From the NCBI GenBank assembly GCA_003225315.1, contig QHZD01000033.1:41592-105591 (forward strand): a DNA stretch of 64,000 nt, in the 5' to 3' direction. The translations under genes and the position numbers were made by a program. Of the stretch, positions 61,680 through 64,000 are shown piece by piece. The stretch comes from Acidobacteriota bacterium. Lineage in GTDB: Bacteria > Acidobacteriota > Terriglobia > Acidiferrales > UBA7541. A model generated the notes under the pieces. The model was not told the origin of the DNA. It ran no database searches and saw nothing but the letters and a program-made list of their open reading frames with translations. Numbering within the stretch: position 1 is the stretch's first letter; the number at the start of each line of letters is the position of its first letter.

Positions 61680-62846
61680 TTATGGTATGACTGCTGTCAC
61701 TTGGTTTGAGTTGAGGCTCTCAACGTTGTTGGAGTCCACTGCTGTTGTCACGTAGTAGTAAGTAACAGCGCTTTGCACCGCCGTATCCGTGTAGCTTTGT
61801 CCCGTAACCAAAGAGGCATTCATCAGAGTGTACGGGCCGCCGTCCACTGTCCCTCTATAAACGTTGTAACCGGAGACTGTTGACGTGCTGGCCGTCCAGC
61901 TCAGAGCTGCGGAATGGACCAGCTGCGGTGCAGCTGTAAAGTTCACGGCGCTGGCGTTGGCTCCATTTATCGGCACGTTCTGATTCACGGGGCTGAAGGT
62001 GTACCCCGCGTTGCTCGGAGTGACCGTATACGTGCCGTTGCCTAGGCCACTAAACGTGTAAATGCCTGAACTGTTGGCGATCGTCGTGGCGGCTGCAGCT
62101 CCGCTTAACGTCACGGTCGCACCACTCCCCCCTGCTACCGGACTGACAGTCCCTGAGATGCTGAATGTCGGGTTGGCCGTCGCTGTGAAATTGATTCCCG
62201 TGACATTGGCCCCATTGACCGATGCATTCTGACTGGTAGGGCTAAATGTGTAACCCGCGTGGCTGGGGGTAACCGCGTACCCTCCATTCGCTAACCCACT
62301 AAACATGTAGTTTCCCGCGGCATCCGCAGTCGCCGTGGCAGTCGCTGCCCCACTCAACGTCAATGTCGCGCCGCTCCCGCTCGCCGTTGGACTAATCGTC
62401 CCGGAGATGGTGTAAGTCGGGTTGGTCGTGGCAGTCGCAGTGAAATTCAGTCCAGTCGTGACATTGGCGCCGCTCACCGTAACGTTCACGCTGCTGGGGC
62501 TGAAAGTGTAACCCGAATGGCGGGGAGTAACTGTATACGTTCCGTTGGCTAGTCCACCAAACGTGTAATTCCCTGAGCTGTTGGCGGTCGTCGTGGCGCT
62601 CGCGGCTCCGCTTAATGTCACCGTCGCACCACTGCCTCCCGCTACCGGACTGATTGTTCCCGAGATGTTGTAGGTTTGGGGGGGCGGTGATGGTTGGGTA
62701 CTTTGTCCGCTCACGATACCAGAGCAGCCCCAGAGGAGGGCCGTCGGCGCGAATAGCAACGCTGCCAGGAAGGCATGCCGCGCTCGAGAACCGACGTTCT
62801 GTGAGCGAATGTGTCCAAACCGATTTTCATTTCGTTCAAGTCTCAT
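61680..62846 (-). CDS. Putative lipoprotein with three Ig-like 'SGTISP' repeats and a C-terminal FN3-like domain
   Basis: A 388-residue protein. The N-terminal signal ends in a lipobox-like LLWGC (Cys41), so lipid anchoring is likely. Three repeats of about 83 residues follow, each with ISGT(I/V)SP, GSGAT(V/L)TLSG, GTYTVTP and GYTFSP blocks, resembling carboxypeptidase-regulatory/SdrD B-like beta sandwiches. The last 80 residues are FN3-like (LSWTASTSTVSGYNVYRG). ATG 62846 follows GAGGGG. A surface adhesive or structural role is inferred. Confidence 0.83.
   Translation of the reverse strand: MRLERNENRFGHIRSQNVGSRARHAFLAALLFAPTALLWGCSGIVSGQSTQPSPPPQTYNISGTISPVAGGSGATVTLSGAASATTTANSSGNYTFGGLANGTYTVTPRHSGYTFSPSSVNVTVSGANVTTGLNFTATATTNPTYTISGTISPTASGSGATLTLSGAATATATADAAGNYMFSGLANGGYAVTPSHAGYTFSPTSQNASVNGANVTGINFTATANPTFSISGTVSPVAGGSGATVTLSGAAAATTIANSSGIYTFSGLGNGTYTVTPSNAGYTFSPVNQNVPINGANASAVNFTAAPQLVHSAALSWTASTSTVSGYNVYRGTVDGGPYTLMNASLVTGQSYTDTAVQSAVTYYYVTTAVDSNNVESLNSNQVTAVIP
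61926..62675 (-). repeat. Three tandem coding repeats of about 250 bp
   Basis: In-frame repeats within the lipoprotein gene, each encoding an Ig-like unit of about 83 residues with ISGT.SP and GYTFSP blocks. Confidence 0.8.
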
Positions 62847-63158
62847 CGTCCAAGGCCCCTCAGATTCTTGCCCTGGACACAATGTTACTGGTTGAGATTT
62901 CGAAAGAACCTGATTGGAAGTCTAGATTAGGTACAGGTGTTAACACTGTACGGTCGGCCCACGAATACTGACCTGCTTACTAGCTCGCCGTAGGAGGCCA
63001 ATAGAAAGTCCTCCGAGCTTGAGTAACGGCTGTGCTTGTGCACCTGCTCGATCCGCCACTCGATGCGCCACGCCAGAAGCAATTCATTCCCGCGCACCAC
63101 GATTGCCCTGGGCGCTTTGGCAAATTTCTGCTTAGCACCTTCAGCTTCGATTGAAATT

Positions 63159-63587
63159 TCACTGATTGGCGTGTCCAACCTTAGGCGTGATTTCTACGTC
63201 CTTGCGTGCCGCGAATAGATTGGATTTGCTAATCGTCCTGTTCTTATCCCGCGCCACGGCCACCACCACGATTGTCCTCAGTCCGAAAGGGGGTCCATAG
63301 GAAAACTCGTCGGAGATGTTCTCCACTTTAGCCGTGGCATTTGTGGGATTTGGGACGCGGCGCGGGAGTTTCGGATGTTGTACGTCGGTGTAATCAAAAA
63401 TCTCGAAATGATCGATGCAGTCGTTCTCCTGGCTGGAGTTGCAGGCTGGCTGGCGCGTGTAATCGTAGGACCAACTTACGGTTACTCGAGCAGCCAAGGC
63501 GCCGCTGTAGGGGAGCAGGATTGCTATCAGCGGAAGTCCGACAGCGGTTATTAACAGGATTCTTCTCCTGTTCACGTGCGGCCTCAA
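63159..63587 (-). CDS. Secreted or membrane-anchored FN3-like protein
   Basis: A 142-residue protein with a basic N terminus and a signal or anchor helix (ILLITAVGLPLIAILLPYSGALA). A single beta-sandwich-like domain follows, with VTVSWSYDYTRQPAC, DCIDHFEIFDY and VVVAVARDKNRTIS. Cys48 and Cys57 could form a disulfide. No known enzyme motif is present. It is 312 bp upstream of the lipoprotein gene on the same strand and may belong to the same surface set. Confidence 0.7.
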   Translation of the reverse strand: MRPHVNRRRILLITAVGLPLIAILLPYSGALAARVTVSWSYDYTRQPACNSSQENDCIDHFEIFDYTDVQHPKLPRRVPNPTNATAKVENISDEFSYGPPFGLRTIVVVAVARDKNRTISKSNLFAARKDVEITPKVGHANQ

Positions 63588-63821
63588 TCGCGGCCTATTA
63601 TCTCTCAGGGGAAGCTAAAAATCATCTCGCGACCGAGTGCAATCGTGACGCTCAGCGGCGCTATCATCGTGCGGCGTAAGTCAAGACGAGGGCCGCAGCT
63701 CAGCCACTGTAAATACAGCAAGTGAGGAAAGCAGCGCTCGGAGGCGGTTAAACGAAGCAACGCCGCAGCTGTCAACCAAGCGATTACAGCTCGGGCCGAC
63801 CACAATTGTGACTTATCTCAG

Positions 63822-64000
63822 TTACGGTAAGGTTTTATAAGCGGCGAGGCGACTCGCCCAATACTGTTGCGGGGCATCGCAAGATTCCGCCACCGTCACG
63901 GTTATCGCACTCAAACTGCTGCCGTTTCGTATCATCGACCAGAAATTGTTCTCATCGGTCTGCGAAGGTCCATCAACCGTATTTCCCGTGAACCATCCCG
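63822..64000 (-). CDS. 3' end of a gene running off the right edge
   Basis: An open frame enters from the edge and ends at TAA (63822-63824), giving 58 C-terminal residues. The tail reads GWFTGNTVDGPSQTDENNFW, then SAITVTVAESCDAP and WASRLAAYKTLP. The Gly/Asn/Ser-rich composition suggests a secreted beta-structured protein, but no family was recognised. Confidence 0.5.
   Translation of the reverse strand, partial: GWFTGNTVDGPSQTDENNFWSMIRNGSSLSAITVTVAESCDAPQQYWASRLAAYKTLP

Noticed and set aside
1..64000. tRNA, rRNA, CRISPR arrays, insertion sequences, phage attachment sites
   Set aside because: Looked for by eye on both strands; no cloverleaf, direct-repeat array, transposase or integrase motif was recognised. 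A covariance-model search could still find a missed small RNA.

Overview
The window reads as chromosomal DNA of a Gram-negative, cobalamin-using soil-type bacterium. The closest fit is Acidobacteriota. This is inferred from the mix of a large XrtA/PEP-CTERM-type exopolysaccharide locus, giant secreted IPT/FN3/Ig/PQQ proteins, Ig-like 'SGTISP' repeat lipoproteins and moderate-high GC; no rRNA or other phylogenetic marker is present to prove it. No tRNA, rRNA, CRISPR, insertion sequence or phage gene was recognised.

Layout. 1-6.2 kb: 5' part of galE (runs off the left edge), a LuxR-type regulator, UDP-GlcNAc 2-epimerase and a complete cobalamin-dependent methionine synthase. 6.2-7.5 kb: an exosortase-family transpeptidase with a tiny PEP-CTERM-like substrate gene. 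7.7-11.8 kb: a NodU/CmcH-type carbamoyltransferase with two small membrane proteins (SxtJ-like, DUF5989-like) and a membrane SGNH hydrolase. 11.9-21.7 kb: a polytopic GT-C-like protein and a 2540-residue secreted repeat protein. 22.0-33.05 kb: one long leftward operon for a nucleotide sugar (glucose-1-P cytidylyltransferase, C-methyltransferase, 3,5-epimerase, SDR), O-antigen ABC export (Wzm/Wzt), a PIG-L deacetylase, a DUF4910 aminopeptidase-like protein, a frameshifted PhyH-type oxygenase and a Cys-rich twin-domain protein of unknown function. 33.7-43 kb: a formyltransferase/propeller fusion, glycosyltransferases, an XrtA-type polysaccharide deacetylase operon on the + strand, and a secreted beta-helix protein. 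43.1-60.7 kb: the XrtA-type exopolysaccharide locus on the - strand (initiating sugar transferase, Wza, outer-membrane barrel, Wzz, polymerase/ligase, asparagine-synthetase-like amidotransferase, glycosyltransferases, acetyl-, formyl- and methyltransferases, tyrosine autokinase, AAA ATPase). 61.2-64 kb: a small membrane protein, a repeat lipoprotein, an FN3-like protein and the 3' end of a gene running off the right edge.

How it works together. Nearly everything from 6 kb onward serves the cell surface: making, decorating (carbamoyl, formyl, acetyl, deacetyl, C-methyl), polymerising and exporting polysaccharide, and sorting or secreting surface proteins. Reading the upstream regions by eye gives -24/-12 (sigma-54) promoter-like sites with TGG, exact GG-N10-GC spacing and TGC in front of most transcription units of these systems. 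This suggests a shared RpoN-dependent surface regulon. The exosortase and its 72-residue substrate, which could be trimmed to a peptide of about 24 residues, are the most unusual pair in the window.
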